NCBI GenBank assembly: GCA_902781705.1
Contig: CACZKE010000026.1
Coordinates: 1 to 64,000, forward strand
Direction: 5' to 3'
Source: an uncultured Bacteroidia bacterium
GTDB lineage: Bacteria; Bacteroidota; Bacteroidia; Bacteroidales; UBA932
DNA length: 64,000 nt
Position numbers and translations under genes: made by a program. The notes under the pieces are model-generated. The model was not told the origin of the DNA, did not search any database, and worked only from the letters and a program-made list of their open reading frames with translations. This document shows positions 26,736 to 36,352 of this stretch, piece by piece (within the stretch, counting starts at the first letter, position 1; each line of letters begins with the position of its first letter).

Positions 26736-28637
26736 ATGAAAAGATATATTGCCATCCTTTCGACCCTCGTTGCCGTCCTTGCCACGTCCTGTATCCAGGA
26801 AACGATTCCCGGGGAGGACTTTGTGACGGATGACCAGCTTGCTTCCTCCGAAATCGGTGTGAAAGGTCTGATGAATGCCGTTTATACGACCCTGGCCAGC
26901 GTCAATCCTTTCGGTGACGGCCAGATGTCATACGGAGCCATGAAGCAGATGCTGGACCATGGAACCAGTTCGCTCCTGAATCCGGGCTACAACGGTTTCA
27001 ATACCATGTTGCAGTACTCCTACGGCAACTTCTCCTATGCCAACCGTTCCCGCTGGCCTGTTTATCTGTATTATACCTACATCCGTGCCGTCAATGACAT
27101 CATCGGCCTGTATCCCGAGGATGCGGAGCTGACGGACGTCCAGAAGGGGTACGTGGGCCAGTGCTATGCCTTCCGGGCCCTGTTCTATCTGGAAATCGTC
27201 CAGATCATGGAATGGAAGGATCCTACCGATCCGGTCATCACCCCCAAGCTCACCCTCCCCAAGGACGGAAAGCTCAGGAACCTGGGCGTTCCGATCGTAA
27301 CGGAAAAGACCACCGGTGCAGAGGCTTCGAACAACCCTCGGGTGACCGTAGATGAAAACTACGACCTGATCCTTTCCGACTTGGCGAAGGCCGAGGAACT
27401 CCTCGCCGGCTTCACCCGCACGGACAAGATCCAGCCCGACCTGGGCGTCGTCTATGGCATCTATGCCCGTGCCTACCTGAACCTGGCGACCCGCGCCAAG
27501 ACCCTGGCTGCCAAATACACCGACGAGGCCGACCTCTGGCAGAAGTGCTACAGTTATGCCCAGAAGGCCATCGAGACCTCAGGCTGCACCCCGCTCACCG
27601 AGGAGCAGTGGATGGATCCGGTGAACGGGTTCAACAACCGCAACTCCCAGAATTCCTGGATGCTGGCCTACTCGGTGTCCGAAAACAATGCCACCGCCAT
27701 CACCACCGACTGGAATCCGGCCAACACGTTCGGTACGGAAACCAACTACATCGTGTACGGCTGGCGCGTGGGCCGCGGTCTGGCACGCCACTGGTACGAG
27801 CGTCTCTCCGACAATGACTGGCGCAAGAAGTCCTGGCTGGCTCCGAACTTCTTCTACGAGTCCACCAACCAGCGGGCCGGCGGCGAGTACCTCATCGAAC
27901 GGGATGCTTCCGGCAAGTTCATCAACAACAAATGGAGCGTGTCCGGTGACAATACCTCCAACGAGCAGGCCGACTGGTCCGACGAATATACCGGCCGCCT
28001 GAATGACGGTTACAAGTATCCGCTGAACAGTTCCGCGTCCTGGATCCGCAAGCAGGCCAGCGTCGCGAACGGCTTCCTCGGATGGCCGTGGCTGTACCTG
28101 AACATCAAGTTCCGTCCGCACAACGGTGCCTGCTTCGACATCAATGTGGGCGGTGCCATCGACTTCCCGATGATGCGTGTGGAGGAGATGTACTTCATCA
28201 AGGCCGAAGCGGCCCTCCATACCCAGGGTGTCGGAGCCGCGAAGAACGAACTTGAAGCCATCGTGCGTACCCGTAACAGTACTTACACCTGCAACAAGTC
28301 CTCCGAGGCAGATGTGCTCGAGGAACTGATTTTCCAAAAGGATATCGAGTTCTGGGGTGAAGGCGTCAATTACTTCGACGACAAGCGGCTGGAGCGTGGC
28401 CTGTACCGTGCCTATTACGGTACGTCCGTGACCCGGGTCCAGCAGCTCATCAACTGCGACGGCGTATTCCCGGGATGGACGCCCGGTTTCCCGCAGGCCG
28501 AGATGAACGCCAACCAGGCTCTCCTCGACTTCAATACGCCCATCAATGCGTATTCCAAGTACCAGACCTGGACGGACCTGACCATCGCGCAGTCCCACTA
28601 CGGCGATCCGCTGGATCTTTCCACGCTGAAGTTCTAA
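26736..28637 (+). CDS. RagB/SusD family glycan-binding lipoprotein
   Basis: A 633-residue outer-membrane lipoprotein (MKRYIAILSTLVAVLATSC, Cys19), 12 bp after susC. Family features are the N-terminal helical region (GLMNAVYTTL), GQCYAFRALFYLEIVQ and the C-terminal FPMMRVEEMYFIKAEAAL. It forms the lid on the SusC barrel that delivers oligosaccharides. At 633 residues it is somewhat longer than the usual 500-600. Confidence 0.94.
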   Translation: MKRYIAILSTLVAVLATSCIQETIPGEDFVTDDQLASSEIGVKGLMNAVYTTLASVNPFGDGQMSYGAMKQMLDHGTSSLLNPGYNGFNTMLQYSYGNFSYANRSRWPVYLYYTYIRAVNDIIGLYPEDAELTDVQKGYVGQCYAFRALFYLEIVQIMEWKDPTDPVITPKLTLPKDGKLRNLGVPIVTEKTTGAEASNNPRVTVDENYDLILSDLAKAEELLAGFTRTDKIQPDLGVVYGIYARAYLNLATRAKTLAAKYTDEADLWQKCYSYAQKAIETSGCTPLTEEQWMDPVNGFNNRNSQNSWMLAYSVSENNATAITTDWNPANTFGTETNYIVYGWRVGRGLARHWYERLSDNDWRKKSWLAPNFFYESTNQRAGGEYLIERDASGKFINNKWSVSGDNTSNEQADWSDEYTGRLNDGYKYPLNSSASWIRKQASVANGFLGWPWLYLNIKFRPHNGACFDINVGGAIDFPMMRVEEMYFIKAEAALHTQGVGAAKNELEAIVRTRNSTYTCNKSSEADVLEELIFQKDIEFWGEGVNYFDDKRLERGLYRAYYGTSVTRVQQLINCDGVFPGWTPGFPQAEMNANQALLDFNTPINAYSKYQTWTDLTIAQSHYGDPLDLSTLKF

Positions 28638-28657
28638 CCTTTAATGTCTGAAAAGTC

Positions 28658-29545
28658 ATGAAAATAAACAGAATATTCGCATTCGTGCTGACAGCGGCCA
28701 TGCTCCTCGGACTCGGTTCCTGCCGGGATAACGAGGTGGCCGGCGGCGGTTCCTCCGCCGGTACCGTGGAGAGTTCCGACTGTTTCTTCATCGAGCAGCA
28801 GCTTGCTTACAACCTGACGTCCAATCCGACCATCATCGTCCCGGTGGCCCGTCTGTCCAAGGGCGCGGAAACCGTCGTGAACGTGAATTCCACGGGTTCC
28901 AGCCTGTTCACCGTCCCGTCTTCCGTGACGGTCGCGAACGGGAACCGCATCGGTGAACTGGAACTTACCTACGATCCCAAGTCCCTGACATTCAACGAAA
29001 CGTATGAATTGGACATCACCATCGCCGATTACAAGTCCATTTATGGATACGAGAAGGTCCATGTGATCATCGAGTATCCGACATCCTACTTCGAGTACGG
29101 TGCCGGCACCATCAATGAAGGCTGGTGGGGTGAAGTCGAGCAGAAGACGATGTTTGTCCGCGATTACGCCGAGAACGTGTATCAGTGTTACCTGCCGGAG
29201 TGCTGGGGCCATGATACCGGTCCGGGCTATGACGTGCAGGACTACGTCTTCTTCTGGAACACGGCGACGAACAAGGTCTATATCCCCGTCCAGTACATGG
29301 GCTACCAGTCCATCGGCGACCAGGGATCCATCGCCTGCAAGTTCGGCGGTCCGGACTACAAGGTGGGCAGTGCCGACTGGATGTCCTACATCGACAAGCA
29401 CTACGCCCAGATCGGCTGGTCTCAGCCGCATTACGATCCGGCCAAGCGGGCTTTCTACCTGTCCGATTCCGCCGCGATCAGCGCGGATACGGGCGAAGTG
29501 GTGTACGGAACGGCCGGTACGCCGGATGTATTCTTCCTTGACTGA
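28658..29545 (+). CDS. Surface glycan-binding lipoprotein of the locus (SGBP-like)
   Basis: A 295-residue lipoprotein with signal MKINRIFAFVLTAAMLLGLG and the cysteine at residue 22. Residues about 30-135 resemble a BACON/Calx-beta-like sandwich (FIEQQLAYNLTSNPTIIVPV); the rest is an aromatic-rich domain that may bind glycan. Its place right after susD and before a GH89 fits SusE/SGBP proteins, which hold the glycan at the cell surface. It overlaps the following gene by one base (TGATG). Confidence 0.75.
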   Translation: MKINRIFAFVLTAAMLLGLGSCRDNEVAGGGSSAGTVESSDCFFIEQQLAYNLTSNPTIIVPVARLSKGAETVVNVNSTGSSLFTVPSSVTVANGNRIGELELTYDPKSLTFNETYELDITIADYKSIYGYEKVHVIIEYPTSYFEYGAGTINEGWWGEVEQKTMFVRDYAENVYQCYLPECWGHDTGPGYDVQDYVFFWNTATNKVYIPVQYMGYQSIGDQGSIACKFGGPDYKVGSADWMSYIDKHYAQIGWSQPHYDPAKRAFYLSDSAAISADTGEVVYGTAGTPDVFFLD

Positions 29546-31755
29546 TGAAGAGAATCCTTCTGATTGCAGCCGTCGCCGCCCTGGCGGCGGCTGCTTGCAC
29601 TCCGAAGGGTCCGGCGGACCCGGAGGTGGAAGCCGCGAAGGCGCTGGCCGTGCGTGTCGCGGGGCCGGAGCACGCCCGCCATTTCGTCTTTGAGAAGGCG
29701 GAAGGGAAGGGCGACTTCTTCCGGCTGGAGCAGCGCGGGCGGAAGCTCGCCGTCATCGGCAATGACGCGAACTCCATGGCCGTGGGCCTGAACCACTATC
29801 TCAAATACTACTGCCATGTGGAGTACGGCTGGCTGCTCGGCGATACGTTCACGCTTCCGAAGAAGTTGCCTGCCGTGCCGGAGCCCGTGGAAGCATCGGC
29901 CAGGGTGAAAGACCGTTTCTTCCTGAACTACTGCACCTACGGGTACACGATGCCCTGGTGGCAGTGGGCCGACTGGGAGCATTTCATCGACTGGATGGCC
30001 CTGAACGGAATCAATCTCCCGCTGGCCATCACGGGCCAGGAGTCCATCTGGTACCAGATCTGGACCGAAATGGGCTTGACCGACGAGGAGGTACGGAATT
30101 ACTTCACCGGCCCGGCGCACCTGCCGTGGCACCGGATGCAGAATATCGACCGCTGGTTCGGTCCTCTTCCGCACAGCTGGCTGGACGGTCAGCTGGAGCT
30201 CCAGAAGAAGATCACGGCCCGGGAGCGCGAACTGAACATGAAGCCGGTCCTGCCGGCCTTCTCCGGCCACGTTCCGCGGGAGATCACCCGCCTGTATCCG
30301 GATGCGCCTGTCACCAAGAACGAGGACTGGTCCGGTTACCAGCCGGAATATGCTTGCACCTTCCTGGACCCGATGAGCGACCTGTTTACCGAAATCCAGA
30401 AGAAGTTCGTCCAGAAGGAGACGGAGATCTATGGAACGGACCATGTCTATGGCATCGACATCTTCAACGAGCTCACCCCGCCCAGCTGGGAGCCCGAGTA
30501 TCTGGGCCGCGTGAGCCGGCAGGTGTACGAGTCCCTGGAGAAGGCCGATCCGGAAGCCACCTGGCTCCAGATGGGCTGGCTCTTCTACAACGAGCGGAAA
30601 TACTGGACCGAGGACCGCGTGGAGGCCTATCTGACCTCCTTCCCGAAGGAAAAGCAGCTGATCCTGGACTACTTCTGCGATCGGCAGGAGGTCTGGAAAC
30701 GGACGGAAAGCTTCTACGGTGTGCCCTATATCTGGTGCTACCTGGGGAACTTCGGCGGCAATACCGCCCTCGTGGGCAAGTTCAACGACCTGAACGAGAA
30801 GATCGAGAACGCTCTCGTGAACGGAGGCCCCAACATGAGCGGCGTCGGCGCCACCCTGGAAGGGTTCGACTGCAACCCGTACGTGTATGAGTATATCTTC
30901 GAGAAGGCCTGGACGCTGCCGCAGCACAAGGATGTTGCGCAGTGGACCGAGGGACTGGCCGACCAGCGGGTCGGTTTCGAGGACCCGAAGGCCCGTGCGG
31001 CCTGGAAGATCCTCATCGACAGCGTTTATGTCGATTCCAGCACCCCGGGACAGGCGTCGTTCGTGAACCAGCGGCCCGCCATCGGCCGGACCCGGACCTA
31101 TTACGGCAACGCGCGGCTGCGGTATGACAACAAGTACCTCTGCGAAGCCCTGGGCCTGCTGCTGGAGGTGGACGGGAAGAACAGCGCCTATGCGTTCGAC
31201 CTTGCGAACCTGACCCGGCAGATGCTGGCGAACCGCTTCGACGCCCTCAAGAAGCAGTACGAGGCGGCCGTGGCGGAAAAGGACCGGGAGACGATGAAGA
31301 CGGTGTCCGCCGAGATGCTGGAGATCATCGCCGACATCGACCAGGTCATCGGCACGCACAGCTATTTCCTGGTGGGCAAATGGATTGCCGATGCCCGCAG
31401 CTGGGGGGTGGATGACGGCGAAAAGGCTTATTTCGAGCGCAATGCCCGCAACCTCATCACCACCTGGAGCGACAAGGACATGCTCCTGAACGACTACGCT
31501 TCCCGTACCTGGAACGGCCTCACCGGGACCTTCTACAAGGTTCGCTGGGAGAAGTTCTTCGCTGCGGTGGATGCGGCGGTGGAGGCCGACGGTTCCTTCG
31601 ACGAGGAGGACTACAAGGCCTTCTCCGACGACGTGACGACCTTCGAGAAGCAGTGGTGGGACGAGTGCCTGCACACTTTCCCGGCGCAGCCCGTGGGGGA
31701 TGCCAAGGCCATAGCCGCGCAGCTGTACGCGAAGTACAGGGACCGGATTATCTAG
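29545..31755 (+). CDS. Alpha-N-acetylglucosaminidase, GH89 (second copy)
   Basis: A 736-residue lipoprotein form of GH89 (signal MKRILLIAAVAALAAAAC, Cys18). It is paralogous to the gene at 19873-22020: same FFLNYCTYGYTMPWW core and PPSWEPEYL segment. Catalytic glutamates are Glu309 (DIFNELTPP) and Glu439 (TLEGFD), again 130 apart. This copy has the lipobox and the usual Gly after the second glutamate, whereas the other has a cleavable signal and Ser there, so the two may act in different places or on different glycans. Confidence 0.93.
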   Translation: MKRILLIAAVAALAAAACTPKGPADPEVEAAKALAVRVAGPEHARHFVFEKAEGKGDFFRLEQRGRKLAVIGNDANSMAVGLNHYLKYYCHVEYGWLLGDTFTLPKKLPAVPEPVEASARVKDRFFLNYCTYGYTMPWWQWADWEHFIDWMALNGINLPLAITGQESIWYQIWTEMGLTDEEVRNYFTGPAHLPWHRMQNIDRWFGPLPHSWLDGQLELQKKITARERELNMKPVLPAFSGHVPREITRLYPDAPVTKNEDWSGYQPEYACTFLDPMSDLFTEIQKKFVQKETEIYGTDHVYGIDIFNELTPPSWEPEYLGRVSRQVYESLEKADPEATWLQMGWLFYNERKYWTEDRVEAYLTSFPKEKQLILDYFCDRQEVWKRTESFYGVPYIWCYLGNFGGNTALVGKFNDLNEKIENALVNGGPNMSGVGATLEGFDCNPYVYEYIFEKAWTLPQHKDVAQWTEGLADQRVGFEDPKARAAWKILIDSVYVDSSTPGQASFVNQRPAIGRTRTYYGNARLRYDNKYLCEALGLLLEVDGKNSAYAFDLANLTRQMLANRFDALKKQYEAAVAEKDRETMKTVSAEMLEIIADIDQVIGTHSYFLVGKWIADARSWGVDDGEKAYFERNARNLITTWSDKDMLLNDYASRTWNGLTGTFYKVRWEKFFAAVDAAVEADGSFDEEDYKAFSDDVTTFEKQWWDECLHTFPAQPVGDAKAIAAQLYAKYRDRII

Positions 31756-32707
31756 CGGAGAGCGACATCAGCAGCTGATACTGCTGGTTCACCGCTTTCG
31801 AGAACGAATCGTCGAGGATGGCATCCGAAAGGGTGCCATCCTCCGTTTGTATGCGGAGGCCGGTGATGTGCCCGTAGGCGAGTTCCCGGAGCTGGTCCAT
31901 GGAGGGGTACAGGTACAGGAAATTGGTCTCGTCGCGCGTCTGGGGAAGGGTGATTTCCTTTCCGCCTTCCAGGACGAAGGTGACGGGGGAGTCCGTCAGG
32001 ATGGTGTATGGCCGCTCCGTCCCCAGCTGGAACGCCAGGTCGATGTCCTCGGCCGCCGTGGCCTTGTAGTAGAGGTGGCTCAGGATGATGTTGTACTTGA
32101 AGTCCTTCCCGTCGGCGACGAGGGGATTCGCCGCCGTCATGATGCTGCCTTTCTGGTCGATGCGCCCGGCCGGCTCGGCGGTGAGGTCAATGGTCGCGCC
32201 GGCCGCCTTTTCGAGGGCTTCGCAGTGCCGTTTCAGGAGGGCGGAGAAGGCATCGTCCTGGAAGCTGTACTGAAGGTAATCGTCCGGATCCCAGCCGGTT
32301 GCGAGTTCCAGGGACTTGACCCCCTTCAGGAGTTTTTCCATGTCCGCGGGCTCCAGGGCGTAGCGGAGCCGGTTGAGGTACCGGCCGTCCTCCAGGCGGG
32401 ACCTGGTGGGATTGTCGGAGCCGATCTGGTCGGCCCGGACGAAGGCGCCGCCGGCGAGGTTGGCGCTCATTTTCACGCCCTTGGGGGCCGTGAAGGCCGT
32501 TTTCTGCCGGAGGTCGATGAAGAGCTGATACAACGAGGACCCGTCCTCGAAGGTGACTTTTTCCACGCGGGTTTCGAAGTCCTGGCAGGACTCGGCAACG
32601 GTGCTGATATGGGTGATGCCGCCGGATCGGTAGTTCGTCCGGATTTGCTGGGCGGAGAGGGGAAAGGCCAGGGCCAGGGCGGCAAGAAGCAGGAGTGTCT
32701 TTTTCAT
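31748..32707 (-). CDS. Secreted protein of unknown function
   Basis: A 319-residue protein with a signal peptide (MKKTLLLLAALALAFPLSAQ). The mature part is mixed alpha/beta with no motif I recognise; segments such as FEDGSSLYQLFIDLRQKTAF suggest a beta-rich domain. The start at 32707 sits 10 bp from a -7 box. It converges on and overlaps the second GH89 by 8 bp. The reading frame has normal codon use for the window, so it is a real gene. Confidence 0.65.
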   Translation of the reverse strand: MKKTLLLLAALALAFPLSAQQIRTNYRSGGITHISTVAESCQDFETRVEKVTFEDGSSLYQLFIDLRQKTAFTAPKGVKMSANLAGGAFVRADQIGSDNPTRSRLEDGRYLNRLRYALEPADMEKLLKGVKSLELATGWDPDDYLQYSFQDDAFSALLKRHCEALEKAAGATIDLTAEPAGRIDQKGSIMTAANPLVADGKDFKYNIILSHLYYKATAAEDIDLAFQLGTERPYTILTDSPVTFVLEGGKEITLPQTRDETNFLYLYPSMDQLRELAYGHITGLRIQTEDGTLSDAILDDSFSKAVNQQYQLLMSLSAR

Positions 32708-32716
32708 ATTCGCCTG

Positions 32717-32724
32717 CAAATATA
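32717..32724 (-). promoter_or_regulatory. Bacteroidetes -7 box (TATATTTG) for the leftward secreted protein
   Basis: CAAATATA on the plus strand reads TATATTTG on the minus strand, 9 bp before the start codon at 32707. Confidence 0.6.
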
Positions 32725-32756
32725 CACAAACGGTGCCGTTGATTGGAATTTTTTCG

Positions 32757-32764
32757 TAACTTTA
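32757..32764 (+). promoter_or_regulatory. Probable -7 box (TAACTTTA) for the PPC-domain gene
   Basis: TAACTTTA differs from TAnnTTTG only in its last base and lies 24 bp before the start at 32789, divergent from the box at 32717. Confidence 0.45.
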
Positions 32765-32788
32765 TCGGCACTGAAACAATAACCGACC

Positions 32789-33211
32789 ATGTACAAATAC
32801 CGTACTTCCGGCGACAAGTATGTCCTGAGCCTCGACAACCACGTGGAGATTTCCGAGGCCCTTGCCGCCTTCTGCAAAGACCTGGATATCCGCTGCGGGG
32901 CCGTCTATGGGCTCGGCGCCATCTGTGAGGCGACCTTCCGCTTCCTGGACCCCGCCACGAAGAAATACGTGGACAAGACCTTCGCCGAACAGATGGAAAT
33001 TACGAACCTGACCGGCAATATCTCCCGAAAGGGTGGGGAAGTGTATCTGCATCTGCATATTACGGCCAGCCGGCGGGATTACACCTGCATCGGCGGGCAT
33101 CTTCTGACCGCCCGCGTGAACGGGGCCTGCGAACTTGTCGTGGAGCGCTTCTCCTGCGAAGCCGGCCGCCGTTTCGACGACGAGACGGGCCTCAACCTGT
33201 ATGATTTCTAA
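32789..33211 (+). CDS. PPC/DUF296 domain protein
   Basis: A 140-residue protein that is entirely one PPC domain (PF03479): EISEALAAFCKDLDIRCGAVYGLGAI at the start, then HLHITASRRDYTCIGGHLL with the conserved histidines that bind metal, and a final acidic strand. Stand-alone bacterial members form trimers; some are called DNA-binding because plant relatives carry AT-hooks, but none is present here. It is 15 bp before the dicarboxylate transporter gene. Confidence 0.85.
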   Translation: MYKYRTSGDKYVLSLDNHVEISEALAAFCKDLDIRCGAVYGLGAICEATFRFLDPATKKYVDKTFAEQMEITNLTGNISRKGGEVYLHLHITASRRDYTCIGGHLLTARVNGACELVVERFSCEAGRRFDDETGLNLYDF

Positions 33212-33226
33212 TACCTATTCTGCTAT

Positions 33227-34603
33227 ATGAGTTTTGTCATGATCGTTGAGCTGCTGATCGTCCTGGCAGCGCTTTACGTCGGTTCCCGGTACGGGTCCCT
33301 GGCCCTCGGTGCCATTTCGGGCATCGGCCTGGCCATCCTGGTGTTCGGCTTCGGCCTCAAGCCCGGCACGCCTCCCACCGACGTTATCTACATCATCATC
33401 GCGGCCGTCACCTGCGCCGGTACCCTCCAGGCATCGGGCGGTATGGACTGGATGATCCAGATCGCGGAGAGGATGCTCCGGAAGCATCCCCAGCACATTA
33501 CGTTCCTGGGTCCGCTGGTGACCTTTTTCCTGACCGTCCTCGTGGGCACGGGCCATGTGGTCTATACCATCATGCCCATCATCTGCGATATCGCCCTCAA
33601 GAAGAACATCCGTCCGGAGCGTCCCTGCGGCGTGGCTTCCGTCGCGTCCCAGGTGGGTATCACCTGCTCGCCGATCGCCGCGGCCGTCGTCGCCTTCGTC
33701 ACCATTTCCAACGCCAACGGTTACATGGTGAGCATCCCGCAGGTCCTGATGGTCACCATCCCGGCCTGTGTCATCGGCCTCATGTGCGCTGCTGCCGCCT
33801 CCTACAAGCGGGGCAAGGACCTGGACGACGACCCTGAGTTCCAGAAGAGAAAGGCCGATCCGGAGCAGTACGCCTACATGTACGGCTCTTCCGCCACCAC
33901 CCTTGACAAGGTCATCACCCCCGCCGCCAAGGCCTCCGTGTACGTTTTCCTGGGCGCGCTGCTGGTGATCGTGGGCTTCGCCTTCTGTCAGATGATCCAT
34001 ACGGCCGACGGCGATACGGTCGCCGCCGCCATCAACCTCCCGAAGATGAATATCTGCATCCAGATCATCATGCTGGTCGCCGCCGCCTGCAACATCATGT
34101 TCTGCAAGGCCTCCCCGAAAAAGGCCGTCGCGGGCGCGGTGTGGCAGTCCGGCATGGTTGCGGTCGTCGCCATCTACGGCATCGCCTGGCTGGCCGATAC
34201 CTACTTCGGCAACTACCTGGACCAGATGAAGGAAATGCTCGCCGGCATGGTGTCCCAGTACCCCTGGTCCATCGCCTTCGTGTTCTTCCTGGTGTCGGTG
34301 CTCATCAACTCCCAGGGCGCGGTGGTCGTCGCCTTCCTCCCGCTGGCCTACCAGTTGGGCATCGCCGGCCCTGTCCTGCTGGGCGTTTTCCCGAGCGTCT
34401 ATGGCTATTTCTTCATCCCGAACTATCCGTCCGATATCGCCACCGTGAACTTCGACCGGTCCGGAACCACCGTCATCGGCAAGTACCTGCTGAACCACAG
34501 TTTCATGATGCCGGGCCTGATCAGCGTCATCGTCTCCACCATCGTCGGTTACCTGATGACCAACGTCCTGTTCCCTGGGTATTTCGCGAGTTTTATCCAG
34601 TAG
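33227..34603 (+). CDS. Anaerobic C4-dicarboxylate transporter, DcuA/DcuB family
   Basis: A 458-residue inner-membrane protein with 10-12 helices. The conserved ASGGMDWMIQIAERMLRKHP and VGTGHVVYTIMPIICDIALK segments and IRPERPCGVASVASQVGITCSPI identify the Dcu family. It exchanges fumarate, malate or aspartate for succinate during anaerobic growth, which suits a fumarate-respiring gut Bacteroidales. Confidence 0.92.
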   Translation: MSFVMIVELLIVLAALYVGSRYGSLALGAISGIGLAILVFGFGLKPGTPPTDVIYIIIAAVTCAGTLQASGGMDWMIQIAERMLRKHPQHITFLGPLVTFFLTVLVGTGHVVYTIMPIICDIALKKNIRPERPCGVASVASQVGITCSPIAAAVVAFVTISNANGYMVSIPQVLMVTIPACVIGLMCAAAASYKRGKDLDDDPEFQKRKADPEQYAYMYGSSATTLDKVITPAAKASVYVFLGALLVIVGFAFCQMIHTADGDTVAAAINLPKMNICIQIIMLVAAACNIMFCKASPKKAVAGAVWQSGMVAVVAIYGIAWLADTYFGNYLDQMKEMLAGMVSQYPWSIAFVFFLVSVLINSQGAVVVAFLPLAYQLGIAGPVLLGVFPSVYGYFFIPNYPSDIATVNFDRSGTTVIGKYLLNHSFMMPGLISVIVSTIVGYLMTNVLFPGYFASFIQ

Positions 34604-34610
34604 GACTCCG

Positions 34611-35963
34611 ATGAAAAGAAGGGAGTTTATCAAAGGATCGGCCGTCATCGCATTGGCGGCCGGTTCCGGTCATGCTTTGAAGGCAGCGGAGATGCTGGAC
34701 GGTGCTCCTTTACAGGAAGAGTCTGAAACCACCCCCGGACCGCTGATTGTGTCCGCGCCCATGCTGCAGAATTATGCGGAGGAGTCGATGGGCGTGGCCT
34801 TCGCCGTGAGCGACCTGGCCAACGGCTATGTCATCGTCGGCCGGAAACCGGACCTCTCCGACGGCCGGAAAGTGCTCTGCGGCGGTTATCGTGTGACCGA
34901 CCTGGACGACCGCATCGTCCGCGTACGGCTCACGGGCCTGAAACCCGCGACCAAGTACTACTACCGCATCGGGGCCGACAGGATCAGTTATAAGGGCGGC
35001 TACGACATGAAGATTCTTGGGAATGAGGAAGCCCCTGAGATCCATTCCTTTACGACGGCCGGCAAGAAGGCGGACGGGCACTTCTGCGTGATCAATGACA
35101 CGCACGCCCGCTGGACACCCTTCGAGAGAGTGATTGAAAAGGTGGCCGAATGCGCCCCTGCCTGCGTCATCTGGAACGGTGACGCCTGCAACGTGGAGGA
35201 GACCGTGGAGGCTCAGACACGGATCTTCCTGAAGCCCGAAATCGGCAGGCAGGACTACGCGGCCGACCTTCCTTACCTTTTCTGCGCGGGCAACCACGAC
35301 AGCCGCGGCATGGCGAACCGCCATTTCGAGCGCGTGTGGATGTTCCGCCAGCCGGAGGAACGGGCGGCCCGCGACTGGGACCTCGGACGCAATTTCGCCG
35401 TCCGCACGGGCCAGGTCGCACTCATCGGCCTGGATACGGCCGAGGACAAACTGGACGACGATCCCCGCTTTGCCGGCCTCTTCACCAGCGGCCCTTACCG
35501 GGAAGCGCAGGTGGCGTGGCTCCGGGACGCGCTGCAGCGGGAGGAGATTGCATCGGCCCCCTATCTGGTGGCCTTCTGCCACATCCCACTCTTCGACCCC
35601 CGGCCGGACGAGAACCCGGGCGACGTGGCGCCGGATGCCCCGGATTTCCACTACCGGACGGATTTTGCGGCGTGGCAGCGCACCTGTGCAAGACTCTGGA
35701 CTCCGCTGCTGGAAAAGGCTGGCTGTCAGCTCATTGTCACGGCCCATCAGCATCGCTACCGCTACGACGCTCCCACGGCCGACCGGACATGGGCCCAGCT
35801 GGTCGGCGGAGGCCCTGACCTCCCGGACGACCCCACCGACCGTCCGGAGGCCTTCCCCACCGTCATTGAAGGGAGAGTCCGTCGCGGCAAACTCGAAGTG
35901 ACCGTCCACAACGTCCGCACGGGCGAAGTGCAGGACACCTTTACATTTGCCCCGCGCGTGTAA
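34611..35963 (+). CDS. Tat-exported metallophosphoesterase with an N-terminal fibronectin-like domain
   Basis: A 450-residue protein. The N-terminus MKRREFIKGSAVIALAAGSG has the twin arginine of a Tat signal. Residues about 45-150 form a purple-acid-phosphatase-like FN3 domain (GLKPATKYYYRIG). The calcineurin-like domain has VINDTHA, WNGDACN, AGNHDSRG, CHIPLFD and VTAHQHRYRYD, so all metal-ligand motifs are present. It is probably a periplasmic phosphomonoesterase or phosphodiesterase. It starts 7 bp after the dcu-like gene. Confidence 0.88.
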   Translation: MKRREFIKGSAVIALAAGSGHALKAAEMLDGAPLQEESETTPGPLIVSAPMLQNYAEESMGVAFAVSDLANGYVIVGRKPDLSDGRKVLCGGYRVTDLDDRIVRVRLTGLKPATKYYYRIGADRISYKGGYDMKILGNEEAPEIHSFTTAGKKADGHFCVINDTHARWTPFERVIEKVAECAPACVIWNGDACNVEETVEAQTRIFLKPEIGRQDYAADLPYLFCAGNHDSRGMANRHFERVWMFRQPEERAARDWDLGRNFAVRTGQVALIGLDTAEDKLDDDPRFAGLFTSGPYREAQVAWLRDALQREEIASAPYLVAFCHIPLFDPRPDENPGDVAPDAPDFHYRTDFAAWQRTCARLWTPLLEKAGCQLIVTAHQHRYRYDAPTADRTWAQLVGGGPDLPDDPTDRPEAFPTVIEGRVRRGKLEVTVHNVRTGEVQDTFTFAPRV

Positions 35964-35994
35964 TTTGATTATTCCGCGATTTGTTGTAACTTTG
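35964..35994 (+). promoter_or_regulatory. Housekeeping promoter for tRNA-Arg
   Basis: TTTG at 35964-35967 and TAACTTTG at 35987-35994, spaced by 19 bp, match the Bacteroidetes -33/-7 consensus. The tRNA begins 15 bp later. It is a good local reference for the housekeeping promoter and contrasts with the island promoters. Confidence 0.75.
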
Positions 35995-36009
35995 CGCCCT
36001 TGAAGCGAT

Positions 36010-36083
36010 GGTTCCGTAGCTCAGCTGGATAGAGCAACAGCCTTCTAAGCTGTGGGTCTTGGGTTCGAATCCCAACGGAATCA
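36010..36083 (+). tRNA. tRNA-Arg (anticodon TCT)
   Basis: A 74-nt cloverleaf: acceptor stem GGTTCCG/CGGAATC with one G-T pair, D-arm GCTC/GAGC, anticodon stem ACAGC/GCTGT with loop CTTCTAA (anticodon TCT at 36044-36046), T-arm TTGGG/CCCAA with TTCGAAT, and discriminator A. The CCA end is not encoded. It reads AGA codons. Accessory DNA starts right after it. Confidence 0.97.
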
Positions 36084-36352
36084 CTTTAATGAACGGTTAA
36101 TCTGTTGATTATCAGCGATTAGCTGTTCTTCTTTTTTACTCTTTTGGCGGGATTTTGGTGACATAGGGAAATTGTAATGAAAAAACCATTTCTTATCGGT
36201 ATTTCGCTAGCATTTATCGGCTATCCGAAATCTTAGGTTGAGAATATCTTATATGAGTAGATGACCTCCGGGTTCATTGCAAGAAAAAGTTTTGCGAAGC
36301 CTGTAATTTTGTAAAATATATTTTATAAATTTGTAAAACAGATATTTTAAAT
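36084..36352. other. AT-rich spacer after tRNA-Arg
   Basis: No gene is visible. Base composition drops sharply compared with the region before the tRNA. TTTGTAAAA-type direct repeats lie at 36308-36339. A tRNA 3' end followed by AT-rich DNA is a common integration site, but I see no second copy of the tRNA tail in the window. Confidence 0.5.
36326..36333 (+). promoter_or_regulatory. Bacteroidetes -7 box (TAAATTTG) for the DUF4143 ATPase
   Basis: TAAATTTG lies 20 bp before the start at 36353. The surrounding string TTTATAAATTTGTAAA is repeated exactly before the endonuclease gene at 56083-56098. Confidence 0.55.

Noticed and set aside
36010..36352. tRNA-Arg as a proven attachment site
   Set aside because: No second copy of the tRNA 3' end and no integrase are in the window, so the idea stays open but unsupported.
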